Made by a program: the position numbers and the translations under genes. Shown here piece by piece: positions 49,039 through 60,892 of a stretch of DNA of 64,000 nt; position 1 is the stretch's first letter, and each line of letters starts with the position of its first letter. The notes under the pieces were generated by a model. That model searched no databases. It had not been told where the DNA came from and saw only the letters and a list, made by a program, of their open reading frames with translations. Location: assembly GCA_951799445.1 (NCBI GenBank), contig OX637292.1, positions 12,527,296-12,591,295 on the forward strand, given 5' to 3'. Origin of the DNA: Pseudisothecium myosuroides (Eukaryota; Streptophyta; Bryopsida; Hypnales; Lembophyllaceae).

Positions 49039-49543
49039 ACACGGAGATTATTTGGTTCCTATGTAGTAAAACATATCAATTTACTATCTCTTTTACCATC
49101 AATTTAACACTAAAGTAGCAAATCACACAATATAGGGAACACACTACCATCTCTACATTCTGAAACTAGTGAATGACAATGTAGTAAATGGAAAATGTAG
49201 TAATTGATAAAAAACCGGCCTCAAGGTTCAAACCTTGAATCTCATCCTTGGGGCCCAAGGCTCATTACCACTACACCATGCTCTAACTCCTATGAATACA
49301 ATTGGAATGTTGATTTATTTACTTAGTAATTGATAAAATGCAGTAATTTTGAAACTAGTGAATGACAATGTAGTAATTTTGTTTGTAAATAGTAAAAGTG
49401 TGTTGTTTACCGTGTTATATAGAAAATTGATTGAAATTGCACATAGCAATTCTAAATTTCCACATGCTGGTGCTTTGATAAGTGGTGTTATCCATGATTT
49501 TACTATGTTCACAATATGGGAAAACAAAATAATCTCCCTGTGT
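49039..49543. mobile_element. 505-bp element with 3-bp GGC duplication
   Basis: Ends ACACGGAGATTATTTGG and AAATAATCTCCCTGTGT are inverted repeats. GGC at 49036-49038 is repeated at 49544-49546, while copy 1 has one GGC (12034-12036) and no insertion. A 3-bp duplication fits CACTA or PIF/Harbinger elements, but the ends match neither cleanly. Inside lie repeated GAAACTAGTGAATGACAATG phrases (49163 and 49351) around a tRNA-like segment. Confidence 0.8.
49199..49293 (-). repeat. tRNA-like (SINE-head-like) segment
   Basis: On the minus strand GGTGTAGTGGTAATGAG resembles a tRNA D-arm / A box. It is followed by CCTTGGGCCCCAAGG (anticodon-arm position) and CAAGGTTTGAACCTTG (T-arm / B box). No intact acceptor stem closes it, so it is not a working tRNA gene. 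It lies inside the 505-bp element. Could be a pseudo-tRNA or a SINE head. Confidence 0.5.
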
Positions 49544-50102
49544 GGCCCATGAGGAAATTGAGTTCCGCTTCCAGGGGAAGTGAACATGTCCTTCTCCAGC
49601 TTTATCCAGTTTTGTTCTCCAACTTTATCCAGTTCTATTCACCTTAATTTGTATGCGATCAATTGCTTGTGTGGGACATTATTGTGCCATACCTGCATCC
49701 CCAATCCAACAATGACGAACATGGGGAATTTGCTGTTGGGATGCTCTCTAATCAATTATAGGAATTCTACATTTTACTACATTAATTCTGAATAACATTC
49801 TTTCCTTAAGTGCTTTCTAGCACCCCCAAACATGAAAATTTGGAGCATAAACAAATCAAGAAGGAATTCAGATCGATGAGTAGCAAGAGAGAATGGAGTT
49901 TGATGTGCAGTGACTGCGAATATGATTGATCAGAAACAAACTACTCTGGAGTATTAAATTACCAACCTAAAAGTCAAACTTTATGATTGTTTTGGCTGGT
50001 GGCTTTGTATCTTACTTCTTTGCAATCAAATTCCGTATCATTTGTGGTGAAAAACAAACAAAAAAAAAAAAACATACTTTGTGACCGTGTGCATGCTGTT
50101 GA

Positions 50103-50372
50103 TAGAGGACATTAAACCCGTGCTACAAAGTGGAACTAGCAGGGTGGATTTACCCGTGGGGGAAACAAAGGAATTTTTTATTTGTTGCACATAATAAAAT
50201 TTGCAAATTTTGAATTCATATTTCCAATCAGAGCCCCCAAAGTAGCTAGGTGGGGTCTAGAATGTACCCTAGAGACGGCACAAAATAGGGGGCTTTTTAT
50301 TACTTTTACCCCCAAGAACACAAAATTCACCCTGCCAATCCCACTTCGTGAGACGGGATTAACGTCATGCCT
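50103..50372. mobile_element. CAGGGTG-type MITE, copy in block 2
   Basis: About 270 bp, ends ATTAAACCCGTGCTACAAAG and CTTCGTGAGACGGGATTAAC. At the same place as 12593-12856 in the other block. The core and inner inverted repeats are better preserved here. Non-coding. Confidence 0.75.
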
Positions 50373-51004
50373 TGATCGGAGTGTCTTAGTACGTACCTTT
50401 GAATCAAGAACATGCACACTGCAACTTTAGACGTGTCTGCAACACCGGACTTAGGTCCACGGAGGATTTTCAAACTTGTTAAGTTTAAAGTAGAATAGAA
50501 GGAACATTTTTAGTATCCCTTGTAGGCACTATAATGGAAATCCCTTGCAACAACCTTGTTTACCTTTTTTTACTACACAAAGGGAATGTATCTGTTATAG
50601 AGAATGGTGAGACTAGGAATTTTATTAGGGGGAATTTGTGCATTTTTCAGTGTTATTTGAAGATGTCCCTACCTCCAAATCAACTCGATTTATGAAATTC
50701 AATATTTTAGAATGTAGATTTATGCCTCTAAACTCTAACTTTATATAGATTGTAGTGTGCATAATCAATACCATTTGTTGAGTTTGGAGGCTCAAATCTA
50801 ACTAGTATTTAGATTTTGAATTTACAAACTCATCGATTTGTGCATTTCAATTTTTTTGATCTAGAGCCTTTTCTAGTTTTTGGGTCATTGCAAGAAATAC
50901 TGTGTTGCTTTTGTAGCGTTTCGTAGAATACTCATGATTTTTTCAAGAATACTTTATAATTAGAAAAAAAAAATTAAAAATGTGAAAAATATGTTTAATG
51001 TATA

Positions 51005-51806
51005 CTCCCTCCGTCCCAAAATGATCTTCTTGTTGGACAAAATGTTCTGGATTAAGCTTGAAAATAACAGTTTTCAAAATCTAATTTGTGCTGCAAGTAG
51101 AGATCAATGCACTCCTATTGTACTTAAATTTTAGGTTCAATTTTGTTTTTATAGTGTAGTTTAAAAGTATTCAGAAGAGAAGTTTTTTGAGCATTTGTGA
51201 GGAACACCGATGGCCACTCATTTGGCCAGTCTGGCGTAGTTCCCGCGCTGCTTATGTTGTTGGTTTGCTCTTCCCGCAATTATACACTATCCATATCAAT
51301 AGTCTTTTAGACGGACCAGAATCTGGAGAGGAAACCTTCGTCATTTATGCAATAAAGACAGATTAAATATAATCTCCAGATCATGAAATGAGGAATCATC
51401 ACAGTCATTTGTGCCAAAAAGCAAGTGCTTTAATTGGCTTTGCATCTATGGAGTGTTCTATTTGGAGGGGTTCTTCTATCATGATGATGCAAGCAATTTT
51501 GGCCAGTTAGCCATCTAAGTCATTTGAGCCTCCCAATTCTTTTTGAGACCATTGGATTGGTTTTATTTTTAAACACGATTGTTGAGACTTTTTGCATATT
51601 CCATGATGGGTGCTTCCATGTAAATACTTGTGTAATCAGCCCACCATTTATTGCTTTGGATCACAAATACTGTAGAGGCATATGACTTTTGACATTGTTT
51701 CTCTTGACATTATGCAAAAAGCGGGAAAAATCCAAGTCACCACTTGAAGATCATTTTGGGACATAAAATACATAGCAACCGGAAGATCATTTTGGGACAG
51801 AGGGAG
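51005..51806. mobile_element. Stowaway-type (mariner-related) element, 802 bp
   Basis: Ends CTCCCTCCGTCCCAAAATGA and TCATTTTGGGACAGAGGGAG, the classical Stowaway terminus, flanked by TA at 51003-51004 and 51807-51808. Copy 1 of the block has the uninterrupted TA (13491-13492, TTTAATGTATACATTT). At 802 bp it is longer than most Stowaway MITEs, but I see no transposase frame, so it is non-autonomous. Confidence 0.93.
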
Positions 51807-52320
51807 TACATTTGTAAGAAAAAGGTGCCCTAGGAAGGAAAAACATAGAAAAATTCTCTATGTAGGAGAACTAGAAAAGTGCAAAATTTCACGAAAATAG
51901 GTACTTTTACATTTTAATTTGTAAAAAACAGGAAAAAAAATTTAAAAAAATTAAAAATTGTCCATTTGAGAAGAGCTGATGGTAATGAGATTTTATTAAA
52001 AGAATAATCTTAGAACCACCTTCAATGTTCAAAAATTGTGCACAATAGGAGTATTGTTTGCACTCATGTAGAGGACATAAATTAATATATTTTCAAATTT
52101 CCTTTGGTAGGTATATGCTTTCCTACTATGCAAATAGACCATGGAAATTTCAGTTCCAGATCATTAAATTTGGGGACTACTAATGTAATAAAAATCCCAA
52201 AATCTAATTCTCTGATAAATTAATAATAATGACTTTTAAATATAAAATGATTTTTTTTTTAATTTTGAAAAAATAAAGGATTTGATTACCGTCATTAATT
52301 TCTAAAAATTTACCAAAGTT

Positions 52321-52637
52321 GGTTATAGCGGTGGACTTTCCCAAAAACTAATTTATACAATTCAAAAAAACATAAAACTTATATACAACCTTCAAAGGTC
52401 CCTATATAATACTAAGTGAATGCTCATATTCTTGCTCTGCCTTTTCACAAGAATATTTGGTTGTTATTACCTTAAAGCTGGTTATAGCGGTGGACTTTCC
52501 CAAAAACTAATTTATACAATTTAAAAAAATATAAAACTTATATACAACCTTTAGAGGTCTCTATATACTAAGTGAATGCTCATATTCTTGCTCTGCCTTG
52601 TCACAAGAAGGTTTGGTTGTTGTTACCTTCTATTGTG
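52321..52637 (+). repeat. 159-bp tandem duplication
   Basis: GGTTATAGCGGTGGACTTTC starts units at 52321 and 52480. Both run on through CTTATATACAACCTT and CTCATATTCTTGCTCTGCCT. Block 1 has only one unit (about 14003-14150), so the duplication happened in copy 2. Confidence 0.85.
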
Positions 52638-52699
52638 TTAGGTGGATCGAGAATCTTTTAATTGGTGTGGAATCTTAGCGAAACAAAATGTCCCGATAG

Positions 52700-53760
52700 G
52701 TGTGAGCTCCCAATTTGTCACTTGGGACTCGTAGAAATATTTTTTTGGAAATTTGCAATTCAAAGTTGATAAAAATATACAAAAAGCCATAAAAAGAGTG
52801 TAGAACCAAAATAGGGTTGTGTCATACCCATTATAGTATTTGGTCTAGATTTGTGTTTTTACTTAGAATCCTTCCACACCTTGCCTAAAAATAGTATAGA
52901 AATAATGAATTGGCTGAATTTGGAGGATTTGAGTCACACAGCCCCAAAAGGGCTAATTTCCACCATGAATATGGCAATTCATGGCTAGGTCGGTCCGAGG
53001 GATCCACAGCGAGGCCACTAGGTCGGGTCCTAGAGTTAGATTTAGAATTCCCCATTAGATCGACGAATTCCCAAAATCCCAATTGATAGCATGCAGGAGC
53101 CATTAACGCAAGATCGGGCCCATGGAGGAATCTACAGCCCAAAGATGGTGTTCCAGGGTAAATCCCATGCCAGGAGTTCAACAGCGAAATCGGTTCGCCA
53201 AGATTCCTCCACCTGCAAAAGATTCCCGCATCGTTGCTAATTCGAGGAGATGGCCAGTTTTAATCTCCATTGACCAATCGTGCCAGGTACGGAAACGCAC
53301 CTACACGTCTTTCATGCGACTCCCTGAGAGGTCACGTGAAAATTCCCGGCATCTTCCAACTTGCAGAAGAACCTTTTCCGGGTGGTCAACCCTCCTAACC
53401 TTCAACGGGAATTTCATGGAAATTATCCAGGTTACAATAAAATCTCACTAAAAATTAGACTAGCTTGTTTTATGTTAATAATGCGCTCCGTGAAGTTTCA
53501 CGACATTCCGATAGCGGCAAGTACCCGAACTGGCGAGATTCCTCGGGAATTAACTAGGTGGCGGGGTCCCCGCCACATTGACCGGCATTCCAGGACCATA
53601 TGATTGCGAAACCAAGTCAACCAAAAGTCCCTCCCGACTCTCTCGCACCTACTGGAGAGCCTAGGCTATTTACATTTCTCAAAAGAGGAGACCCCCAAGA
53701 TCTAGGATTTTACCACGATTTGGTTTTTAAACTAAATTAGCCTAAGATGGGTTTTTGGCC
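52700..53760. other. Unassigned, GC-richer stretch
   Basis: 52900-53640 is much less AT-rich than its surroundings and has open frames on both strands (52885-53181 minus, 53122-53451 plus), with no domain I recognise. It might be part of an old LTR retrotransposon, but no matching repeat or primer-binding site was found. Confidence 0.3.
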
Positions 53761-53767
53761 TTGGTAC

Positions 53768-53900
53768 GGGGGGGGGGGCCGCCGGGATCTACTCTAAGAT
53801 AAAAAGGCAAAAAGAGGGGGAGGGGGAGGGAAAAAAGGAAAAAGGAGGGGGAAGGGGAAAAAAGAAAAAAAAGAAAAAAAAAGAGTGAAAAAAAAGAATT
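53768..53900 (+). repeat. G run and about 90-base purine tract
   Basis: A run of about ten G at 53769-53778 is followed, from about 53802, by almost pure purine: GAGGGGGAGGGGGAGGG, then GGAAAAAGGAGGGGGAAGGGG, then A-rich runs. Such tracts can form quadruplex or triplex DNA and are often misassembled. Confidence 0.85.
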
Positions 53901-54755
53901 GAGCTTTTAAATTGATTAGAAATAAATCAATTAAAAACAAAACTTTAATATCAATACCTTGAAGAAGAGGATGATATCAATCTCTTGATTCAATATCAAT
54001 CAAGAGTGTAGAGGATTTGCACCCTTTATATTTATTTGCAAACGCAAAGTAAAAGTTCAATAAAAGAAAAAAAGACAATAGTAATATTTGTTCTAGTTTG
54101 TTTTGTATATAATGTTGACATATCCCCAGTTGTGCATTCACCGGTCATTCTCTTTATACCATTGGAGAGCTTGACTTGACGAGGGTTGTACTAAAAGTTG
54201 TATCATTACTTTTGGACGTATGATGGATTTGTGAGCAATTTTTAAAATCATAAATTGAATGAAATTATGGAAAATAGACTATAAGAGTTTTTGATGTCAT
54301 TCTTGGCATTGCCAAAAAATCCTCAATGAGTAAAAATGCATTAAAGTAGAGTTGCACTTGTAGTTCTTAAATGTGAAAGTTATGGTTTTTCAATTGAATT
54401 TTGTTTCTATAATTTGAATTTATTTACGGATAAATGATTAAAAAAATAAAAGATTAAAAAAATACATAAATAAATCACGGAACACACTATAGTGAATAAA
54501 ATTATCTAAAATCAAGTGAAAATAAATGAAATCATATAGTAAAGTGAAGGAAATATAAAATGATTGCAAAGCAATGTTGTTATTGTATTTGTATAAAAAA
54601 AATATGTGTTCAAATAAGAACATAAATAAATGAAAACCAATGCTTCGTAAAAAGCATCAGTATAACAACTAAATCATCATAGTTTTACATGTATGATAAA
54701 TCTATGTATTAAATGAAATACATATAAATTCTAACATAAATGCATATAATATCTA

Positions 54756-57700
54756 CTACATCTTCTGTTTTCCTCTTTTGTCTTCATCTTTCTTTTTTTG
54801 CTTCAATTGAAATTGATCTCGGATAAGGAAACTAGAATTTCCAAGGCACTTTTCAACTTGACAATAATATTTCCATCGTATTGCAAACTTTTCCCAATCA
54901 ATCGTGGTACGATTGTTTGGTTTGATATGTCTCTTTTCATTTTGATGATGCAATAAATATGAAAACAACTGAGTCTCTTTTTCAGAATATAGAATGCCTT
55001 TTGCTGCAGATGGTACAATTGCCGAGTCAATGTCTTTAAGACTTGGAAGTTGACTACAAAGTGGAGGCTCATATATAGATTCTGATCTTGGCACCTGTAA
55101 AGAATCTGAATTAACCAAAGGCAATGATGTTGGTAAATCTGCTATGATTTCAAGTTGGGCTTGCGTCTCGACTTCTTCAATGATATCTTGATGAATATCA
55201 TGTACGAAATCAAAATTAGAAGATGGTAGGATTGAAAGTTGACTCTGCAAATACTTGAACCGTCTTCTAAGTTATTCATGTGAATATGTACAGAATCCCA
55301 AAATACCCTTGGATGCTAAAGCATTCCATTGGGGCATAATAGAAACTTTCCAACGAACTGATTTTGACACAATTTGCTCATCTTTTACCATAGCCAATAG
55401 TGCTTCATCTGGTGATAATGTACAATATCGTGAAGTTGGAGCTTGAACATTTGCCATAGAAGGAATATTAGTAGTATTAGGGATGCGTACATTTTCTTCT
55501 TCATGAATGATATGTGATGTACCAATATCTTGCAGAACTTGCGCTTCTTGTTTAAGATATGAAGTTGATGTATGAAGGGTGCTGATAATACTTGAAGTTC
55601 GTAATGTAGTTTGGAATTGCACCATTGCGACCATATCAAGTATTTGCTGTTTTAAACTTTGCAGTGGTTTAGGACGCAAATAAGCCTTGAAAGAAAAATC
55701 ACTTTGTCGAATGGCAGAAATGCACACATCCCAAACTCGAAAGAGTGCATTATAATTGAAACCTTGGAGTGGAAAGTCTTTCAAGTTAGAAAGTGGTTCT
55801 TCTGTAAAACAATGCATTGCAATAAATCGTAGAACTTGCCGTTCTAAAGGATTAAACATAGGCGATAGGCCCATGACTGAATCCCACAGTGTAAGGCTGT
55901 CAAAGGCACTAAATCTGTGATTGCCAAGTGTATTAAGAGAACCTGACCTTTTCTTGTGACTTGAAGTTGAGCCATGAACATGAACATCTGCAATCCTTTG
56001 TCTCTTCAATGGATTGCCAATATTTTTGTGAACCGTTCTAGGAATAACATGATCTTCATTTGATGCAATGTGATGGCTATTCAAGTCTAAATTTTCATCA
56101 CAAATTTGTTGTGTAGCATTAACCACTTGCTCTACAATTGGATCAAATGTGTGGCTATCCCAAATAGCATAATCAACCAGTGATTCAATGCCAGTACCAA
56201 AACCTATTTTTTGGTTAGACGAAACATGTGGCAATGTTGGCAAAGTTGGCAATGAGTCAAAATAGGAATTGGTGATGCCAAATTGATTATCACAATCATG
56301 TAGCGATAATGGCAACGGATAGAACATGGTACACACTCCATCTGTAGAAGACAAATTAGACCTAGAACGCAGGGCTAAGTCTTGTGTTAAAATAATGTGC
56401 ATTGTTGATATAGGCAAGTATGCCCATTTATCATGGAATTGTAGTTCTCCACGAAAATTCCATCCACATACTAATGCAGTAGTGAGTGCATCACCAAATG
56501 AAATTCCATATGACTCCGAAAATGAAGCTCGAAGGTGTCGCCAGAAGTTTTCGTTCCGTGAAGATCCACGCCGTAATAAACGTCTGAAAAAACGATCCAA
56601 TATCTCATGTGGAAGCTCTGCAGGAGGATTCAAACACTTCATGAAGTGTGTTTTTTGTGTCTCATGACATCTTATCAATTGCTCCCCAATAATACGTTTA
56701 GGTGCTGGTAAATGTGATTCAAATTTTTGAAAACGTTCAATAAAAGCTGAAAGTTCTGCATAAATGATAGAACCTTCTTGCATTTGACTTCCTTGTCCAA
56801 TGATGATCTTGGACACATTATGCATGAATAAAGAATGTCAAGATTTGTCAGTTGCATTTGAATTATCTCGATATCGAGTAATCAAATGAAAATTATCAAG
56901 TAAAATATAACTTTGTGGAAATGCTTCTCGAAACCACTGACAGTCATCACAACATTTGTCCAAATACATAACGGGATCAATATTTTGCGATCGCTCAGAG
57001 TATCGCAACTTCAATTCTTTGGCGAAGTCTATACGTTCTTCATTAGTTGTAGAATTAGTCCACCGGTGAGCAATAATTTGATGTTGTTCATTCATAACAA
57101 CAAATAGTCCATCTATAGGTGCAAATTTTTGACCCGTTGTAGGATCATCCATTTGAATTCTAGTAGGTATGTTGTGATGATGATCCGCTGCCAAATGTGA
57201 TCCTGTTAAACCACCTTCAAACCGTTGAAAAAACTTTTTTTGTTGACTTGTTATGGCTTCAAATATGGATGTTGCAATTTGCCTTGAGGGACCCAATGTT
57301 CCATTGAATCCATTGTAGTGTTGAAAAAATGTAGGAAAATCTGGAAAAGTCTCTTCCAGTATAGTGTAAGAGTGGCCCCGTACTACCCCATTGCAATAAT
57401 CAATGTGTCCTTTCCATGCCAAGGACTAGAATATGAAATAAGATGTTCGAGCTTTCTTGACCATGGCTATAAAATCATTAATTCCTGCACGGCTTGTTGT
57501 CAAATCATACATTGATTGAACTAAAGAAGTAGTCCAAGCAGTTGTATGAAATATTTGCACAGGACATTGTAAAAATGCCTCATAAGGAATGATGTTTTTT
57601 TTTAAAACAACATTGTCATCCATGATAGAAAATGTTGCACCACATCCATTTTTGGTTGAACAAATGTAAATTGTAGATGTGAAATAACAATCATATTGCA

Positions 57701-58145
57701 AATCATGGACATGCCTTGGTGAAGAAAATTCTTTGAATCTCAAGTAACCTTGTTTTTGACAAGTTGGACACTTTTGTGAGCATATAGAAATGCCCAACTA
57801 CCGTTCTGGATGCCAAATACTCAAAGGTTTCAATAAATAATCATCTAAGCCTGGCCGCATACTCCACTTTGGAGTTGGTGGATAAGTCCACAAAGGAATG
57901 TCTTTATGATCATTTTGCTTGAATTGATTCAAAATAGCCTTGATCCATGTTGATTGTAACGCATTCAAGGTACCAGAAGTTTTGTCACATCCACCTCATT
58001 TTATAGAAGTAGGACAGTCAAGTGGAGGAGAATATTGTGGAGGCAATATTGGAGGTACATTATGCACCTCTGAGGAAATGACAAGCTCTTCACGAAGTCT
58101 TTGAGACTTAAGAACTGTCTCCAAAATTCTTGAAATTCCATACAT
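54756..58145 (-). pseudogene. DUF6729-like DDE transposase, stops in one frame
   Basis: One minus-strand frame runs from an ATG near 58145 to 54756, interrupted by TGA (57996), TAG (57798), TAG (57426), TGA (56838) and TAA (55272), with no frameshift seen. The N-terminal part has a zinc-binding region (CPTCQKQG, then CSTKNGCGATF) preceded by a WHPER-like motif, and ends INDFIAMVKKAR, as in DUF6729 proteins. The middle part has AADHHHNIPTRI and MYLDKCCDDCQWF, which look like the first two acids of a DDE catalytic triad, and LLDNFHLITRYRD. The C-terminal part has RGSSRNENFWRHL, common near the end of such transposases, then WEKFAIRWKYY. The family name is my judgement. No flanking inverted repeats were found. 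Confidence 0.7.
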
Positions 58146-58199
58146 CTTGAAATCTACATTACAAAAGAGTTTTATTTCAAATGTGAACAATGATCATTG

Positions 58200-59420
58200 A
58201 GTACGAGTCAATAATTAAAATATAAAAAATGATTGAATCCACACTATTGATCTCTATAATCAAATGTATCAACAACCAAATGACATTGGAAAATAATAGT
58301 GCTATATATTACCTTGTTCAAAATTCCAAGTACGTGAATTCTTCAAAAAATATGGAGTAATAGATAAATATTTCACAATGCCAATTTGTCGTAATTGCTA
58401 TAATATTGGGCCTTCAAAGTAACTAATGTATTTATAATATGCTAACCTGAAGGCAAATGGTCCTACAAAAATCAAACAAATATAGAGGTTATACATTTGA
58501 TTTTGTAAAGTAAAGATGTCACTAAGTTTATGAATTGACAAAGATAAGAAGAAAAAGTAGCCGCAACTACCTTAATCTTTTTTAAGGGTCATATTTAGTT
58601 TGTAGCAATTGTCACTAGACATGCTCCCCCAAACTCCAAAAAGTGTGTAACTTAGACTAGATGCCAATTTAATTTTTCTTACAAAGAAAATTTAATTTCT
58701 CTAAATTGATCTTTAGCATTTAAATGGGCGCTTCACGGACCTCCTAGCTTTGCACAAATCCATTTAACTAGTAGTTGACCTAGGATTGAAAGGAATGGGA
58801 AAAGAAGGCCAGATGCAAGGAGGTCCAACAACGCATTCCAAGACTCTTTATAAAATTCAAAAAGACACTAAGTGAATGAAATCCACCTTATAAATACACT
58901 GTTTCTAGTAAGAAAATTGATTTTTTTTCCAGGCTTTTGATTCCCTTATTCCAAAATATGAAACCCTCATGTATTTAGGAGATGATATGAAATGCATGGG
59001 ATGACGAGGTTGAGTCTAAATACCCTTTTTGAAGTACTTATTTCGAAGTAGACACTCTTCTAAACCAAGAGAATTGTATGTTTCCTCGCATTCAATTCTT
59101 CGCTTCCAAGATACAAAACCTTCGCTTGATTCTATTTCTAAGATGCAATGAAACAAGGATCATATCATGAGGTTTTATTAGTCCACAAACAAACGGTACC
59201 CCAAAATTTATCTGACATTGAAAGAGACAACTTATATACCTAACAAAAAGAGAGTGAAAGGCAGGGTTTTTACAAAAAGAGTCTCAACTCAACATCCTAA
59301 ACATCAATTGGCATAGGAAAATTAAGAAAACTCATTCACATATCATACCTTGAGATGAAAATTCTTTGGCAATGCCTCAGCAGCAAGAACGTATTCTCAA
59401 GCACCAAAGAGCAGCACCCT
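58200..59420. other. Upstream of the transposase pseudogene, nothing supported
   Basis: AT-rich. No gene, inverted repeat or tandem repeat recognised. Could include the unseen 5' end of the transposon. Confidence 0.35.
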
Positions 59421-59690
59421 TAATGTAGTTACCCCAAAATGTACCACTGACCTTAAAGCCATGTGTACTTTGTGTATATCTTCAAAATCAATTTTGTACA
59501 TGTGGAAAAAAACAGTTTAGTACCAAACTTTGTTCCTTAATAACTTTTGCATACATTATCCAAATGCCACGTTCTTTAGTGCGTTGAAACCTCCTTTCAC
59601 TTGTCAACATGAAGATATGAAAATCAGACCAGTGTGATAATAGTAAGTAGGCTCAGTACCAAAAGTGACGGTTTTGGGTGTACCCACCAT
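59421..59690. mobile_element. TACACCC-type MITE
   Basis: About 270 bp with left end GTAGTTACCCCAAAATG and right end TTTTGGGTGTACCCACCAT. Homologous along its length to 40073-40348 (CACTGACCTTAAA, TACTTTGTGTA, ATCTTCAAAATCAATTTTGT). The left end is more decayed. Non-coding. Confidence 0.75.
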
Positions 59691-59968
59691 ATTGTCTTCA
59701 AAAAGCCAAATCTTCTCGAAAGTGAACTTGGTGGCAGCTATAGCTGTAATACCTTGGCAGCCTGATTTGGCACACCTGGAGGTTGTGATTTTAAGGCCTT
59801 CCAATGTATAGCCGAAATGTAGCCAGTACAATTGGATCTCACTGCAAATATTAGAAAAAAGGAAACTCTGAGCCGTTTTGGTCATCTCTTATCTTCTCGT
59901 CAAACAGATACAGCATGTTCAAACAGATACAGTATTCCATCAATCTGATGCTCTACTCAAAACATTAA

Positions 59969-60892
59969 CCCGTAAAGTTCCTTGACTATGTTCTCACCAA
60001 AACTGCTCCAAAACTGCCATTTCTAGTACAAGTACCAAATTTTTGATAAATATCATTTTTGGACACATGTAACCGTAGGATCTTGTATTACTCTGGTTTG
60101 AAAATATGTGGAATTTTTTTTCGAAATTTCCACCATGTAGATTGGAATATATTAGCGTTTGAAGCGGCAAAAGTCCTTTTTTGGGCCCTGAGAAAAACTG
60201 GGCAGCTGCACTTCACAAGGTCAGATTATTATGAAAAATTTCCAAAATGGTTGTGCTTCTTTGGATTCATTCTTCAGGGCAAGTTGGCTACATGCTTGAA
60301 AATTTTCAGATTATTTGGAATTGTACAACATATAGGAAAAAAATAGTAAGTAGAGAGAAGTAGAGAATGGTTCAAAACACTAAATTGTTAAGAAGTTAAT
60401 TATGGAATTGAAAAATGCCAATTCCAATGGTTGCAATGTTGTAATAAACAATCTACATCCTACAATTTTATTTTTTTTGAAAAATATTGAAAATTGAGTG
60501 AAATAAACAACTTCAAAGTTTATTTTAGAGTTGACAATCTATAACTGCCCGCAAACTAAAAATCCTCATAACGTTGGACTCATTGATCAGAATGGAATGA
60601 TTCAAAGCTTTCTACGTACATATAAATCTAATAAACCAATTTCAAATTTTTATTTTTGAAAAAAGTGATTTTTTCTGATCTACCCGGATTGCCCGAGTTG
60701 ACCAACAAACAACATATTAGGCCATAGCTTTTGACTCATATTTCCAAATGTCATGAAATTTGGTGCATATGAAAGATATTTCTCGTCCCCACCTTCTATA
60801 AAAATTTCAGCCCAAAATATGCAAATCTCCAGTCACATGTACCTGCCCAAAATTTCTATGTTGCCAGAAAAGGCATGTTGGTCCTTTAGGGG
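59969..60892 (+). mobile_element. TTAA-flanked element, copy 9 (924 bp)
   Basis: TTAA at 59965-59968 and 60893-60896. Ends CCCGTAAAGTTCCTTGAC and TTGGTCCTTTAGGGG. Same length as the inverted 38569-39492 and very alike (ACTATGTTCTCACC, GCAGCTGCACTTCACAAGG). An open frame at 60059-60346 is partly shared with that copy on the other strand, but it has no domain. Non-coding. Confidence 0.85.

Larger units (their letters stand above)
43090..52695 (+). repeat. Large duplicated block, copy 2
   Basis: Partner of 7290-14215, same orientation. It carries five insertions missing from copy 1: TTAA elements at 43990 and 45774, a GATTGCAAG element at 46757, a 505-bp element at 49039 and a Stowaway-type element at 51005. 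It also has a short stretch (44915-45160) not in copy 1. Copy 1 has its own insertions at 8956, 9594 and 11565. The right end is followed by unrelated sequence from about 52700. Confidence 0.8.

Noticed and set aside
49199..49293. Intact tRNA gene
   Set aside because: No acceptor stem closes, and the anticodon arm is abnormal.
54803..55072. 89-residue frame inside the transposase region
   Set aside because: Shadow of the main transposase frame in another phase.
60059..60346. 95-residue frame partly shared with the inverted copy at 39115-39297
   Set aside because: Shared only because both lie in copies of the TTAA element. It is interrupted in the related copy at 36660, so it is not a conserved gene.
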